Origin: Reticulascus tulasneorum
Lineage: Eukaryota; Ascomycota; Sordariomycetes; Glomerellales; Reticulascaceae
NCBI GenBank assembly: GCA_001557505.1
Contig: LSAX01000003.1
Location: 1,364,001-1,428,000, forward strand
DNA: 64,000 nucleotides
Reading direction: 5' to 3'
Within the stretch, counting starts at the first letter, position 1. Every line of letters starts with the position of its first letter. Under the pieces are notes generated by a model. That model was given only the letters and a program-made list of their open reading frames with translations. It made no database searches and was not told the DNA's origin. Below, piece by piece: positions 33,950-44,853 of the stretch. The position numbers and the translations under genes were made by a program.

Positions 33950-34007
33950 ATGCAAAGCCGCGGAGGCGATCCGCGGCGCCGCGAATCCTACAGGATTCGC
34001 TTTGCAT
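33950..34007. repeat. GC-rich nested inverted repeat
   Basis: The arms ATGCAAAGC and GCTTTGCAT are perfect complements 58 bp apart end to end. Nested inside are GAATCC-TACA-GGATTC (a 6-bp stem with a 4-nt loop) and two CCGCGG palindromes. GCCGCGGAGG also occurs twice, at 33939 and 33957. The element is much more GC-rich than the DNA around it. Confidence 0.7.
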
Positions 34008-34397
34008 TGCCTTCTTGACCATCAGAGCATATACGTAATGAACCGATAAGCACTGGGGAAATCGATAGCAAGAGAGAAAGACGCAATGAATACATGAAAT
34101 ATCTTTAGCACTTCTAATTAACCTATCCAAGTATTGACTGATGCTGGTGCTTGTCTTGGGGCGTTTGAGGAGATGAACACAATACCAGCTAGACTTTCTC
34201 GGCCCATAGACCACAGAAAGTCAGCTCAACATTCTGATGAATTGGAACATTGTGTCCAACCCCTTGAGGAGTCCCCTACGAGTTTATTTCCATCGCCATA
34301 AACAGATTGCGTGTAGTTAGGGTCTGGCGTGTTCGTGACATTCCGAGTAAGCTCCAGGATAGCTCAAACATGACCATTAACTTATCATGCCCACTCT

Positions 34398-36136
34398 CTA
34401 AATGGGAACTGCTGCAGCCTTTGACTTCCAGAAACGACAACGTTCTTCTAGCTGGGAATAATCAATGTTGTCGAATGAATTTGGTGTTATGACGAATTCT
34501 TTGTGCGATGAGAAAGGAAGCACCCCAGGAATGGACGAATTTGTTAGCTTGAGTGTGTTAGGGTTTCCAGTCTCAAAAAAAGAGGCAAAAGCGCCAGTAA
34601 AACCCTGGTAATGGAGCAAGTCCGATTGCTGCACAGGATTGGGCATGTACCACTAGTCCAGAGTTTTAGCATATTGTCTTTCTTGTCTCCCTATAGTTTG
34701 TGTCCTTCATGAAATAGAAAAGGAGAGCAGGCGGACTTACCCATTGCGTGTCTGTGGCATGATTGGCAGGAGGGATGCTGTACTCGCCAACCCAGCCGCC
34801 CTTAGGGGCGAGACTACCAAGCCAGAAGGCTGGGCAGGCGAGCACGCTATCGCGATAGATGAGACCGGCACGCGTGAACGAGTCGTTGTAAGAAAGCCTC
34901 TCGGTAGTAGAGACTGCCGGATAGAGATGCTTGGTAGCTTGAAGATCACTGGCAGAGAACGTGGGAAGATAGCCCTGCAGCCAACTATCAAATGACGGCT
35001 CGCTTGTATCTGGTGAGTTGCCAGAAGCCGCCATCGCCTGAAGGCTAGGCGGCATAAAGTAATCGCCCTCACGCGTATTATACATCCCCCAGGCGACCTC
35101 GGCGTTGACATCAGTCGGTGTGACTTCAGAGAGTGGCCTCGGCAAGAAAATGCCATCGATCACAGGTGCCCAGGTATATTGAGATGTGGCGTATAAGTGG
35201 CTGCTGACGACTATCGTATTGGCTGCTCGAAGGACACTAAGATTGGCTGTTTTGAGGCACTGGAGGCTCTCTGGCCCGGAGCAGCCTGTGAGGTTCGCCA
35301 TCCTGTCATAGAGATCCTGAGCCTCCGGGCTGTCGTGCTTGTATGTCTTGGGCCAATAAGGACTAGAAGCCAGGGCCCTCTTAAACAAGGGAGGGTCGTG
35401 CTTCCGGCCGATAACCTGGGCCACGACGGAACCGGCGCCTGCTGATTGACCCCAGAGGCTAACATTGTTTGGGTCGCCACCAAAGTTCGTAATGTACTTC
35501 TGCACCCACTTGAGAGCTGCTTCTTGGTCCAATAGGCCAGGGTTGAGGTCCGAGTAACTGTCTTCGGCAATTTCCCTGCCGGGGAGAAAGCCAAAGACGT
35601 TAATCCTATAGTTAGGGTAGACGAACAGAATGTCTATTGACTCCGATACATTTAGGACCGGAAATCCAGAAGGGGGCATAACAAAAGAAGCCCCACCATA
35701 CACAAATCCACCTCCGTAGAAGTTTACCACAACAGGTTTGAGAGCCTCACCGGCCGTCCACGGCCGCGAGTACAGACCCAGATAAAGACAATCCTCAGAT
35801 CCGGTCTACCGCATACGTTTCAGCATTGGACTTTCGAGAAAATGGAAAGAATCAGGCAGTTCCTACTTCTCGTGACGGGCAAGCGGAGAACGTCTGGGAC
35901 GAGTTATAGTCACCAACGACCTGGAAAGGCGGCTGTGGTGCTCGGAATCTGTTCACACCCACTGGAGGGGCTGCGAAAGGAATCTTCTGCCAATATGAGA
36001 GATTGTACTGAGCATCGTACGACCCTTTAAAGGTGCCATAGTCGAGTGAGGCTGTAAGAGTTGCTCCTATAGCGTGTTTCGCGGCGAGTAGCACCAGCGA
36101 GCATACGCGAACGGCAAGAAAGTATGACAGAACCAT
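34398..36136 (-). CDS. Secreted type-B carboxylesterase
   Basis: An alpha/beta-hydrolase of the carboxylesterase/lipase type B family, 529 residues, from exons 36136-35867, 35805-34741 and 34652-34398. A signal peptide is present (hydrophobic CSLVLLAAKHAIGA). Family marks are complete: the SEDCLYL motif near residue 93, oxyanion-hole GGGF at about 121, nucleophile Ser211 in GQSAG, acidic residue Glu336 in NTREGDYF, and catalytic His439 in NHATD. The first intron uses donor GTAGGA and acceptor GCGGTAG. It is supported because it joins the N-terminal block directly to SEDCLYL. The second removes an in-frame stop. The enzyme probably hydrolyses ester substrates outside the cell; specificity cannot be read. 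It shares orientation with the DUF3237 gene upstream. Confidence 0.9.
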
Positions 36137-36646
36137 TGCAACAGCAATAACAACATTGATCGCTTAGAAGCAGTAGAACGTATAGCACATCCAGAAACCG
36201 GGCTCTCGACCTGAGGTACGTACTGTTTATAACATGAAATTCATCATATATGATACCAGTCAGGCAACATCATTTCGGGGAACGGAAACGTGGGATCGGG
36301 ATATGGGGCTAAATTGGTTCTACTACGAAATACAACAGTTATCCCGCTGTGGGGTAACCTAACATTAGGCTGAGGACAAATGGACACCGATCGACATTGC
36401 CCCTCGAGCCTGTGGATGGACGGTAGCGATTCAGCTTTGGGTGACATGTCCCAAATGAAACCGTCTTGCAGCGAAACTTGTACAGTGCATGTAGTGTAGA
36501 AATTGACTAGTCATTGCAACATCTGGCTTGCCATTACGGTTCCTTTTGTAGACTTGGAATCGTTATTTTTCCAGATGAATTCCGCGTTCCGTCCATTGAA
36601 AAGAAACTTGTATAGCTCGAGGTAGACCTTGGTCATGGAAATATCG
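36137..36646. other. Intergenic region upstream of the esterase
   Basis: 510 bp between the DUF3237 gene and the esterase start, presumably the esterase promoter. No coding exon is supported. Confidence 0.45.
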
Positions 36647-37254
36647 TTATTCATCCTCGGAAGGGATGACACCTGGGGTAACGAGCTAAATGAGATCAGC
36701 CACGGCGTAGGGTAGGTGAGCATTGGCGAAGACGAGATACTCACCTGCCATACGTCGAAAGTAAGGTCAGTGGCAGACAAAATCTTCAGAATCCCGACAG
36801 CAATAACAAAGTTGAGCCAGTAATAGGTCTCGTTACCCGTCTCATAAGTTAAACGTAGGTGAACAGTGCCATCGGGCTGAGACGTCCCGGTTTCGAAGAC
36901 CTGGATATAGGCACCATCATCGGTCAGGAGAATCTGCCGGACGTTGGCGGTAATGGTGTTATTGACGTCAAGCAGAACCCAGTCTCCGCCGACAGGCACG
37001 ATTGTTCCTAGTGTGACTCATGGTTAGTACCACCGCCTCCGTGATGGAAGTTCAAAGTCCCAAATACCTTTGAGTCCTGGTCCTACAAAGACACCATTAG
37101 CAACGGGGAATATCATCCTCCTTCCCCATGGACCAGTTCCGATATCAATGATATCAGAGGCAGTTGCGTTCCCTGTATACAGGTACTTGAGACCAGGGCG
37201 TGTTGGGATCACTGCACTACATAGCCCTGCTAGCATGAAGATGTACGGGAGCAT
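36647..37254 (-). CDS. Secreted DUF3237 family protein
   Basis: The product is 162 residues from exons 37254-37068, 37007-36745 and 36685-36647. Both introns are about 60 nt (GTATTT...CACTAG and GTGAGT...ATTTAG). The last exon encodes only 12 residues (LVTPGVIPSEDE) but completes a typical ending after TFDVWQ. A signal peptide is likely (MLPYIFMLAGLCSAVIP). The rest is the DUF3237 beta-barrel: GPWGRR, GVFVGPGLKG, GGDWVLLD, YYWLNFV. DUF3237 proteins are small, of unknown biochemical function, and widespread in fungi and bacteria. The secreted form next to a secreted esterase in the same orientation suggests a shared extracellular role (inference). Confidence 0.85.
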
Positions 37255-37372
37255 GATGATGTGAGGAGACTTGTCTTTCTTAGAATTTCTTCACGAGGAG
37301 CTTGCACCAACAGTAAATTTTACGACGAAGTTGAAGGAAGAACAGCTAGCATGTATCAGCAATCGAGGTCCC

Positions 37373-37379
37373 TTTTATA
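37373..37379 (-). promoter_or_regulatory. TATA box of the DUF3237 gene
   Basis: The minus strand reads AAATATAAAAGGGACC, about 119 bp upstream of the ATG at 37254. Confidence 0.55.
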
Positions 37380-38548
37380 TTTCAACTTGAGCTGATCAAT
37401 AACAAATCATGTGCCAATATTACGTTGTTCACACATGCGTGTTACTGTGGTATTTCGCCCCATACAGGCAGGATTGTTACACACGCCGGGGAAGCATGTT
37501 ACAACCATTCGCTATAGTTTACGAGTGTAACTGTACTGAGGATAGTTGTGTTGGTCTGATTTATCTCATTACTGGCGCTGAGCTCCGACTGACTGGAAGC
37601 AGTAGTCATGGAGTGAATGATTCTGTTGCAGAGACGAGGCAGAGCATGAATATTGGAGGCTATGCACGTCAGCATCGTGCATATAATCACTCTTGTTTAC
37701 CATAGCCACGTTTGAGCCCGAGAGGCACATTTAGTCAACGATAGCATCCCCGTTCTGGCTGGCATTATCGAGTCTTTTGCTGGCGGGTCACCCACCTCGC
37801 GACTCGACACAGATATCTGGAGAGAATGGCTGCGTCCATCTCTGATCCAGCAATAGAAGCCTAAAGCGCCTGAGAACGACCTGTTTAGAGAGCCAGAAAA
37901 CACCTTATTCCATTGTGGCATCAATGTTCAGTACGTAAGCTTGAACTGGGGTCGCGAGACATCAGTGATCTAGTTTTATTGTCGGTGACTTGGAATGGAA
38001 ATTTAGCAACATGTTTCCCCCATTAGTATATGACTAGAGTAATTCTCAAAACACGACGACAGATCTAGGAATGGGCGAGGCGGAGAGTCTCGGGGAGAAA
38101 TCGGCCGGCGGATTGACCTTGTTGCCGAATGGAAATGCAACTACTGCTCTTTGGTAGTATGTCCGATGAAGTGGAGTTCTGCTTGCATTAATCCCGATCA
38201 CTCCGTCTCGCTTCGTCAGATATGCTACGTACTGTACGGTGGTGAACTTTTCCAAGACACAAATCCAAGGTTAGGGGTTCTGGGCTGAAGAACGGCATGG
38301 ATAAAGGAAAGAATTTGAAGTCATTATTGGGGACCTGCCTCTCGGTGTTAGCGACAGAGCTTATGATGCCGATTAGGCCGAACGCCAAGACACTGCAGCC
38401 CACGTTGACCGCACGAGAATCTGCAGCTCACGTTGCCTGCATAAGCTAGCCCGATTTAGCATCACGGTACATCCTTGCATGCCTCCACCCGTCGCAGTCT
38501 TGCCATCGAGACGGGATATGCTTAGTTCCTGTTGATGGAAAGTTATCA

Positions 38549-38555
38549 TATAAAG
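38549..38555 (+). promoter_or_regulatory. TATA box of SDR 2
   Basis: CATATAAAGG lies about 120 bp upstream of the ATG at 38671. Confidence 0.55.
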
Positions 38556-38670
38556 GACTACGATGACGCCTAATCCGGTGGCAGAATCAAAAACACTTCA
38601 CACAAGCCAAACGCCCAAATATACTTTCTTTACTTACGTTTCTCACCAACAGACTGCTACCAATCTCGCC

Positions 38671-39933
38671 ATGTCGGCCGTACACAGCCTTTGTAAATCC
38701 GTGTTCCCTTCAAAACCCACCTTCACTGATAGTGATATCCCTTCTCAACGAGGCAAAGTACGCTTCTCCTTAAATATGGTAAAGCGTGTATTCCGAATTT
38801 CTCTGACTAACACCCGCGCAGGTGTTCATGATAACGGGGGGGAACGGTGGCCTAGGCCAGTGCCTTGCGACGATGTTATACGCAAAGGACGCCAAGGTTT
38901 ATATCGCTGCGCGATCTAAGGATAAAGCCCAGAAAGTCATCGACGAGATCAAGCAACTACAACCCGATTCGGTCGGCGAGCTAGCTTTTCTAAAGCTTGA
39001 CCTAAGCGACCTCACGACCATAAAGCAATCTGCTGACGAGTTCCTCGCCAAAGAATCACGCCTGGACATCCTGTGGAACAACGCGGGCGTCATGGTACCG
39101 CCGCAGGGATCCAAGACAGTGCAGGGCTACGAGCTGCAGATCGGTACAAATAACGTCGCCCCGTTCCTGTTCACGCACCTGCTGCATCCAGCTCTTCAGG
39201 CGGCAGCGAGGACAGGCGAGGCCCGCGTCGTCTGGGTGACGTCTAGTGCGGCTGCAGTGACGGCACCGAAGCCGGCCATCGATTTTGAGAATATGGACTA
39301 CAAGCGTGAGGAGGCGATTTGGACAAAGTACGCGCGCAGCAAGGCGGGCAATGTCATCCATGCTCTTGAGTTTGCGCGAAGAAGTAACAAAACCAATGAC
39401 GGTGTGGTTCATGTGGTATGTATATCATCAAGAGCATTCTTTCGAGATCAACTCCCAGTGGTATGGTTTCTGGAAAGCTAACTCAACCTGTTTGTGTGTT
39501 CGTAGTCCGTGGACCCTGGGTTTCTTAAAACGGGTCTTCAGCGCTCAACGCCAGCGTACCAAGCTTTCATGCTCGTAAGTCACATCATGGCTGATGATAT
39601 CCCCTGCCTCCTGCTCTATCGATTTTATCGTGGTGGGCTGCAGCTAAGCAGGCGTTTTGCTAATGTGTAAGCTCAGAACTTCATTCTGGCAGAGCCAAAG
39701 TTCGGCGCATATGGGCTGCTGTTTGCCGGACTCCACCCAAGTATTAGCAAGGAAAACAATGGTGCCTTTGGTCAGTATTAACCCCATAGAGCAACCATCG
39801 ACGACTTGTGCTGATTTGATGGCCAGTTTCTCCTCCGGGACGGTTGGACGAGATCCGGAAAGATTTTCTAGATGAAGAGTTCGGACGAAAGTATTGGGAA
39901 TGGACGGAGGAACAGATTCGGCCCTATCTTTGA
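38671..39933 (+). CDS. Short-chain dehydrogenase/reductase (SDR 2)
   Basis: The product is 316 residues from exons 38671-38757, 38822-39415, 39506-39574, 39677-39770 and 39827-39933, with consistent phases. The cofactor loop is TGGNGGLG at 34-41, ARS follows at 59-61, NNAG at 115-118, Ser170/Ser171 (VTSSAAA) are the candidate catalytic serines, and Tyr199 and Lys203 give the YARSK active site. DPGFLKTGL after the active site and an aromatic C-terminus (KYWEWTEEQIRPYL) are typical of fungal retinol-dehydrogenase-like SDRs. It is similar in plan to SDR 1, 8 kb away, although sequence identity appears low. It converges with the bZIP gene, only 121 bp apart. Confidence 0.9.
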
Positions 39934-40054
39934 TGTAACAGATGTTCCCTTCACTTGCTCCAACTTAGACTGTTTAATAATCATGATCATAAAGTGCGCA
40001 TAGCACACTCACCATTTCGTATTCCTTCTTTGCGCCGCAGTTGTTATGTCCATA

Positions 40055-41199
40055 TCACTGCATCGACCGCCACCACGCGCTGTTTTTCCAGATGTCAGAA
40101 TCCCTGCCGCCAGTGAGAGATTCCCATTTTTCCAGGAACCACGGGGCTGCTTCCCAGCTTCGCGCATCCCACGGAGTCCCGTTTCCCCGGCCGTTGAGAG
40201 ACTGAGCGGAGGAGCCCCAGCACCGGATGCCGTCATTCATGATGTCGAGGCAAAGCTCCTCATCGTCGATTAGTGGGGGGTCATGAGAGACGGCAAAGCA
40301 GATGTTCGAGCGGAACACAGGCCATGGTATCACATCAAAACACGGGTGATGTGCCACGACTAGTTGAGTCGCAGTCGGGATAAGATCGGGCTTGGTGTCG
40401 TCAGCCTGTTGTCTAGACGGGTACTCAGGTCCATCTCGAATAATGTCGTCTACAGGAATATGCAGATGGGCCGCGTTTGCAAACATCGCTGCTGCCAGGG
40501 ACTCTCTGGAAATCAGAATGCGATTGACGTGTAAATGAGACTGTGTGGGCGCTGCAGCGCCCATGAGCATAGTTTCTTTGACGCGGTCGCGATTGATCTC
40601 ATCCCAAGGCACGTTCAAGGTAATCAATACACGAATCCCGGCGATCGCCACAGCCTTCATGTCGACATCGCCCACTGCGGACTTAACCATCTCGAGCCAG
40701 GACCGTGCTGATATGTCTTTGGCGCTTTCGAACATATCGAAGTCCATAGCATAGCCAGAAACAATGAGACCGAACTTAATGACATTGCGGATGCTAAAGC
40801 CTTCCTTCGCGAGAATCCAACGGAGGATCTGCCGCTCGCGCTCACTACAAGAGGTGATCGCAGAAAGGATATCAACACTAGATACTCCCAGACTAGGAAG
40901 GCCGTTGCTGTGGGACTCGACAATCTGCTGCCTAGTCAGCTGTTGCTGAGGCGGCTGGGCCAATTGTGGGGAACCTGGCATGAGAGAAACGGAGGGCACC
41001 GATGGAGCTAGAGCTTCAACGGCTAGTCTCTGAAGCTGCTGAAGTCTCGCCTTTTGTCTTGCGCCTGCAAGTTTCACAGTAAATATGATGTAGCAACATA
41101 TTGTGGGTCATTTATTAGCTTACGATAATTCCGCTGAGAAGCGGCGTTCCCAGCACGACGCCTCGGCGTTGACCTCGAGGTCTGTTGCAGTGGCTCCAT
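40055..41199 (-). CDS. bZIP-type transcription factor with DUF3425 domain
   Basis: The product is 361 residues from exons 41199-41124 and 41064-40055, with a 59-nt intron (GTAAGC...TTGCAG). The short first exon holds most of the basic region. Splicing gives RRRAGNAASQRNYRARQKAR and then a leucine-spaced stretch (LQQLQRLAVEAL), a compact bZIP domain at the extreme N-terminus. Residues about 120-360 match the fungal DUF3425 domain that usually accompanies such bZIPs: WPVFRSNICFAVSHD near 280, followed by aspartate-rich segments and the closing WFLEKWESL. Proteins of this type regulate stress and metabolite genes. It sits next to SDR 2 and the GFA protein and may control one or both (inference). 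Confidence 0.88.
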
Positions 41200-41672
41200 T
41201 GCGCATCACTAACCGATCTTCCAGAATCCAAGAGGCAAATCGCGGCAAAGAAATTGTATCAATGGAACCGTCGGGGGGAGTTATACCGCGTCGACATGCG
41301 ATCTGGAGAGTGGGAGAGAAGAAAAACACGATCTGACAGAGCGTGAGCGACTGTTCGTTCTGACCCGTCCCCCCACTTGATTGATTACATAATGGCTCAT
41401 TATAGTCACTACTAGATGCACTGTACGGAAGTGATGGGGATTCCCTTGGCTGTACGCATAATTGATGCTACAAGACAGCATACAACAAATAGTTGATGGA
41501 AGAAATCTTGAAAGCTTGAAGTGCATAAATGTGGTTTGACATTGCATACAGATTCAAAACTAAAACCTCGGTTGGACCAAAATCCCCACCTACCAAAGGC
41601 AGGTTGGCAGCAGTGTTCGCAGAAGTGACTACAATAGCCTGGATGCAACCTGTTGAGGTGCAGTGCAATTGG
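41200..41672. other. Intergenic region between GFA and bZIP genes
   Basis: 473 bp upstream of the bZIP gene and downstream of the GFA gene. No coding signal. Confidence 0.45.
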
Positions 41673-42893
41673 TTACTTCTGAGCTTCCGCTTCCTTCTCC
41701 CTCTTAACCCTCCTCCAGTCTTTCGGGTAGCCTCTGTCGAGTCTCCATTGCTCGCTATGTTCCTCCGCACTCTTAGCAAGGCCCTCTCTCCACCCGCCTT
41801 TCACGTCATCAACATTCGAAACTCTTCCAAATCCCCAAGTCAACATCCCTTCCGCTCTTGCACCGTCCGGATGATCCAGCACGCCGGCAGCAACATCAAC
41901 CAGATCCGGTCGGTCCTCAACGGCATAGAACACCGAAGCCGAACATCTCGAGCAAAAGTATCGTTCCACATCTGGAGAGCTCTGGTAGACCGCGAGGGTG
42001 CCGAATCTCGGGTCCTTGTCCTTTGCCTCAATAGCAGCTTTGAGTTCAGATATGGATTGCGGAAACGACGGTGGCTCCGTCGTCGACTCCGCGATGAAGG
42101 TGATGTGGCTAAGCAGCGCGAAAGTCCAGACGGGCAAGTCATTGCCAAACCAGAGACGACAGGAGTCGCAGCCATCGATGCTGGCGGCGTATTTAAACGT
42201 TTTCGGATCAACGAAGAAGGGCAGCTCCTCTTCAGATTTGGATTCGAGATCGTTGCCGGAGCGCAGAAGGAAGCTGACGCCCTTACATTGACAATGGATT
42301 GGAACAACTGGGGGCGAGGTCTTCAGCTCTGCATGTGAAACCAGGGAGTTTGCCGGCCAGTCCAGCGGGAGTTCTTCGCTGATTTTACTCCTGCCTACCC
42401 ACCGCTTCACCTGACTCCCATCCGGGGCCTTGCGGAGCCACATCGAGGCTCCGCCGTCGACAGTATCTCCCACAAATATGTGATTTGTATACTTCACCAA
42501 ATTCGGCACGTTATCTAACGCGCCGGTGAGGACGCAAAGCTCTTCTCCTGGCTCTGTCCCGCGGCAGAAGAGCTGGCTAGAGCACGTGCCGCATGAGAAG
42601 ATGTTCGTCTTTTTGCTGAACTCATACTTTTTCAGCAACGTGATATCTTCTGCTTGATTCGGCCAGATCGTATCTGAGAAATACAGGGCGCCGGTGAGGT
42701 GGCGGCATGAGTTGCAGTGGCAGCATGTCGCTTCAAGTGGGAGGGAGGATGCGGGGATGGAAGTAGTGAAGGTGTGGGTTCCGCAGAGGCAGCGGGCTGT
42801 GACCGACACTTCGCCGTTCTCTTCGCTGGTCATCTTGGCCACTATATTACCATCTAATTTTGAAGATGGATGGACAGAGGCAAAGAAATTCAC
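41673..42893 (-). CDS. Double GFA/CENP-V-domain zinc protein
   Basis: An intronless gene of 406 residues. It has two tandem GFA (glutathione-dependent formaldehyde-activating-like, also called CENP-V) domains. The first has CLCG, CCHCNSCRHLTG, then CGTCSSQLFC. The second has CQCKG, CDSCRLWFG, then YFCSRCSASVFY. These are the usual paired zinc-ligand sets of the fold. Family members bind zinc and some act on glutathione adducts; formaldehyde activation itself has been questioned for several, so the reaction is left open. Met21 (position 42833) is an alternative start immediately before the conserved region. The C-terminus is basic and Trp/Arg-rich. Confidence 0.87.
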   Translation of the reverse strand: MNFFASVHPSSKLDGNIVAKMTSEENGEVSVTARCLCGTHTFTTSIPASSLPLEATCCHCNSCRHLTGALYFSDTIWPNQAEDITLLKKYEFSKKTNIFSCGTCSSQLFCRGTEPGEELCVLTGALDNVPNLVKYTNHIFVGDTVDGGASMWLRKAPDGSQVKRWVGRSKISEELPLDWPANSLVSHAELKTSPPVVPIHCQCKGVSFLLRSGNDLESKSEEELPFFVDPKTFKYAASIDGCDSCRLWFGNDLPVWTFALLSHITFIAESTTEPPSFPQSISELKAAIEAKDKDPRFGTLAVYQSSPDVERYFCSRCSASVFYAVEDRPDLVDVAAGVLDHPDGARAEGMLTWGFGRVSNVDDVKGGWREGLAKSAEEHSEQWRLDRGYPKDWRRVKREKEAEAQK

Positions 42894-44853
42894 GAATTTT
42901 AGAAGTCATTTGGTAGACGAATCCCCAGAGATCTGCGCACTGCGTCACCACCAGCGTCTATTGAAATGCAGGGACGATGACCACCCCGCATATGATAAGC
43001 CGGATCAACAATCAGCCATTTGTGTGCGTGTAAGCCTTCACAAAGCGTCGCTGGATCCAATGTGACTCATGTTAACGTTCTCACAACATGACATGTCAGG
43101 CCACTAATTGACCTGTAGGTAGATCTCACATGACTTAGCCAGAGAAACTCTGCATTGCTTTCGTGTTCTCTCGATCTGCGCTGTCTTCCACCTTTGGCTG
43201 CTCAGGGGCGGTGGGGGCATTGCACTGCTGGTTAATTAGTTGATCGCCGAATTGTATCATCTCTAATGATCCTTCGAGAAGTGTATCCAGGCCCTTGACC
43301 TGCTAAATTGGCCAGCGAGTTTGAGTTATTGACCCTAGATCTCAGGCACCTTGTTCTCGCGCCAATTCGCATGCTGGCTGGGAACTATTCCTCTACTCTG
43401 ACAAGACCGAGGAAGAGGTTTGGGGAACAAGTCGCGAAAGCGATCTTGTTTCCGGGAACCCGGTTCCTTCATTGGGCCGTACAGATTCCGGTTTAACGCT
43501 GCCCGATAAGGGCTACAGAATGGCCCGCCGACGGGTTGACACGCGAGACGACGCAACGAGTTTCCAGCCACGAACTAATTAGTAGGTCAAGCGGGCCGAT
43601 AAAAGACCAAGTGCTAAAATTGGTCTCAAGGCCTTTTCAGGAAAAGATGCTGACTCTTCATCCTGCGGGCAGTTCACATCCATTGCGCCTCCGCCTAGAT
43701 GTGGGATTCGCAGGCGGTGCAGATGCATGGGGGGCGTTGGCATGGCCCCAAACCCCTGACCAAGCGAGGCTCTCGACCTGCCAATGACTCGCCAAAGCTT
43801 TCAGTGTTGGCCCCGGAATCCGGCCTTTCCACATCGATAAACATGGCCGGCTTCTCCATGTCCTTAGGTTGTTGGTAGCAGATATCATCATCTGGAACGA
43901 GGACAGACCCGATATGGCCAAACACTGAATAAGTCGCCCGTCGACCAGACAATGAAGCGCCAGTCTTTCGCGAGGTCACGTTCTTTTGCGGCCCAGGAGG
44001 AGAATGGTCTGTCCGCTCCCGGGGTGCTTACAATCTGGAGAATGGATCATCTTGCTACCCCGCCAAGCCATGAACCCCTACTCGAAGTGTGCAGAAAACT
44101 CAGCCCTTGAAACCAGCACCGTTGCGTTGCTGCAAGCCACCCCCCAAGATTGGCCAAAGAGATCGCTCTGGCTGCCAGCCTCAGTGGGGCACTCCCGCAG
44201 TCTCAAACGTAAATCCTTCAACCCGTCTCTTGACGTGATTATTTCGAGATCCTGGATTTTAATGCTGGCCCGTCTGACCTTTGGCCCCTTAATATCGGCC
44301 TTATCAAGCCTTATCGAACACTCGGGCTCATCCGAACCAGTGAGATCAAGACCTGTCATGCCAATTGACAGCAAGCTCAGGGATTCCCCCAGACAAAGAT
44401 TTGCCAAGCCCATCCCATACTGACTCGATGATCCTCGCTCCCACCAGCCCCGAGGCTGATTTTGAGTTGTTGGTTCTGTTTGTTCGTGCTCGGCCTGCAT
44501 GGTTTCAAAAATCTTGGTGTTTTGGGACAATATGGCGGGCTGTTTTGCACCCTGGGTCTGGGATCATCGGCGCATCACTCTCTCTCTACCGGGCAAGTGG
44601 CATGGCTGCCGGGCAGGGGAGATGGCATTCTAGTAATATGTAGTCTAGCGGCGAACCTTCAAATGCAAGCTTCATCTCCATCTTCTATTTCCATCTGCTT
44701 GTCAGCTTTGCAAGGCGGTGCTCGTGGGATTTTCGTTTCTTTCCATTCTTTCGTTGACGCTCTGCGAGCTACTTGATTTACGTTCTTCCTCTGTATTTGT
44801 CTACACTCGTTGATCAGGTCATCTTCGATTATTTCAATCTTCTTTTCTTCAAG
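42894..44853. other. Long intergenic region, no gene seen
   Basis: About 2 kb. Frames of 80-150 codons occur on both strands around 43500-44500, but their translations lack domain-like features and overlap one another. The final 250 bp are CT-rich, like a promoter and 5' leader. Confidence 0.45.

Larger units (their letters stand above)
33469..34397. other. Convergent intergenic region
   Basis: 929 bp between the 3' ends of the regulator and the esterase. It contains a doubtful 74-codon frame and a GC-rich hairpin, listed separately. Confidence 0.5.
37255..38670. other. Divergent intergenic region
   Basis: 1.4 kb between the starts of the DUF3237 gene and SDR 2, with a TATA element near each gene. 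No gene is supported inside. Confidence 0.5.

Noticed and set aside
44078..44530. 150-codon minus-strand frame
   Set aside because: The translation is not domain-like, it overlaps equally long plus-strand frames, and no splice extension improves it.
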